This document shows, piece after piece, positions 62,801 through 64,000 of a DNA stretch of 64,000 bases; position 1 is the first letter of the stretch; each line of letters starts with the position of its first letter. Under the pieces are notes generated by a model, which had not been told where the DNA came from, ran no database searches, and worked only from the letters and a program-made list of their open reading frames with translations. Both the position numbers and the translations under genes were made by a program. Source of the DNA: Malurus cyaneus samueli (Eukaryota; Chordata; Aves; Passeriformes; Maluridae); contig CM019220.1 in the NCBI GenBank assembly GCA_009741485.1, forward strand, positions 31,316,185 through 31,380,184. Reading direction: 5' to 3'.

Positions 62801-64000
62801 AGGATCCTGCTTCAATTTTAGGCCTACTTCTGCATTCCTGTTTTCCAACCTCTGTTTCTCAGTTCCTCATCTGATAGCAAACTTTGCCTTGTGACCCACT
62901 CTCTTTCTCTCTGTTCCCAATCTTCTTGTCTGCTTGTCTTGTCTGTACGTGCACATCACGTACTGTCTAAACCTTTTTCCAGTCATTTTCTCCCCGTGGA
63001 TGTGGTCTTGTATCCTTTGTATTGCAGCTGGATTGTTTCCTTTTGAGCAGTGTTGTGGAATGACAGCTACAGAATTTGTTAGAATGAATATCCCAAAATG
63101 AAATTTAAAACAGCAGGTGTTGTAAGCTTTGCTGTTGAACCAGACCAAGTCTGCAGCAGCCACACTTCCACTGGCAAAGTCGTGTCAAATCTGCTCCATA
63201 GTGGGTTTGGTACAGACAGAATTCTTGGGATGTTTCACTCTTATTTTGACACTGAGTAGCTACAACATATTTGTTCCTGTTTTCTTCTCCTCTCACCCAT
63301 ACCCTGCCCCATTTTCCAGGATGTTTTCCCCTACTTGTGGACCCTCAGAGATGCAAGGAAATTCAGAACATGCTCTGAGATGTGGAAATGTTAGTGATTC
63401 TGAATCAGGAATTGTTAACTTACATTAAAGTTGGCAAATTGTGTAGATGTTTTTGATTAAAAATTAAGTTAGGAAAGACCCTGGAAGAAAATTGAAGCCT
63501 TTATGCTAAAACTTTAAGAAAATATTTTATTACAGTGAGTTGCTGACTGCAAGAGCCTTGTCTCTTTGTTTATAGGATCTGTTTCCTGAATAATTCCTTC
63601 TTTTCAATGTCATAGAAATTTTCATGTCTTCCCTAATTAATAGGAATATGTTGGGTGTGCCACATCCCTTTATCAGTTCTTCTGATGGCAACAACAGAGG
63701 CTCACAGAAAAAATAAATGCTATTTGGTGGTAGCAAGGTGCTTTCAGCTTTTGAAGCTTTTATTGTAGCGTTCGATTTTCGAGTTGCTCTGCCAAAGGTT
63801 GAGACTTCTCATGAACAGAAGTGTATATTTCACAGGACCAGGTGAAAGAAATAGTGCCAAACTAAACATGTGACTCCAAATGGGGAGAAATATGGAATCC
63901 AGATAAATTTAGGGCTCATAGAGCCCTAGTAACCCAGGTAGCAGAGATGGTTTTGTTCCAATATGAGAGCTTTTGCTTTTTGTTTCATCAGGGGCTACAA
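59824..64000 (+). other. SLC39A10: SLC39A10 intron 3, incomplete (over 4.1 kb)
   Basis: Starts with GTAGGT. I searched for the expected continuation (Trp-Ile-Cys-Gly... first transmembrane segment) in the three + frames and did not see it up to 64000. Open frames such as 59820-60260 (-, 146 codons) and 60004-60402 (+, 132 codons) are not recognised and overlap each other. No clear mobile element seen. Confidence 0.75.

Larger units (their letters stand above)
41983..64000 (+). other. SLC39A10: SLC39A10 gene span, 3' part beyond the window
   Basis: The order is CpG-island exon 1, long intron, start-codon exon, second coding exon, then an unfinished third intron. About 422 of the roughly 830 residues expected for vertebrate ZIP10 are encoded here, all N-terminal ectodomain. 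The missing part should hold eight transmembrane helices, the LIV-1 HEXPHEXGD metal-site motif and the cytoplasmic His-rich loop; none was found before 64000. No other gene lies inside the introns as far as I can see. Confidence 0.85.

Overview
The window looks like a piece of sauropsid genome, most likely a bird. The pointers are several decayed CR1 LINE fragments, a solo endogenous-retrovirus LTR, no Alu- or L1-like repeats, two GC-rich minisatellites, and vertebrate introns with GT/AG boundaries. I cannot name the species.

Only one protein-coding gene is supported: the 5' part of SLC39A10 (ZIP10), a LIV-1 subfamily zinc importer, on the + strand. Its promoter is a strong CpG island at about 41.56-42.70 kb, which should also hold the untranslated first exon. 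After a first intron of about 15 kb comes the start-codon exon (coding 57540-58604: signal peptide and His-rich ectodomain). A 1,017-bp intron separates it from a second coding exon (59622-59823: PAL-motif ectodomain segment). The gene runs off the right edge; the transmembrane and metal-transport exons are not in the window.

Region by region: 1-390 is a 40-bp minisatellite. About 391-39,280 is gene-poor AT-rich DNA holding CR1 3' ends (3.4, 8.25 and 29.9 kb), a CR1 reverse-transcriptase fragment (29.1-29.7 kb), a 475-bp solo LTR with 4-bp target-site duplication (17,443-17,917), simple repeats, and a one-N assembly junction flanked by a duplicated 75-bp segment (21.8-21.95 kb). A 32-bp minisatellite of about 35 copies fills 39,281-40,386, just over 1 kb before the CpG island. 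The rest is SLC39A10.

The most useful second-look items are an in-frame upstream ATG next to a candidate exon-1 splice donor, a perfect 21-bp hairpin in intron 1, the minisatellite next to the promoter, candidate metal-response elements in the CpG island, an exon-like block at 2.67-2.83 kb, and the N junction. I found no sign of a new multi-gene system.
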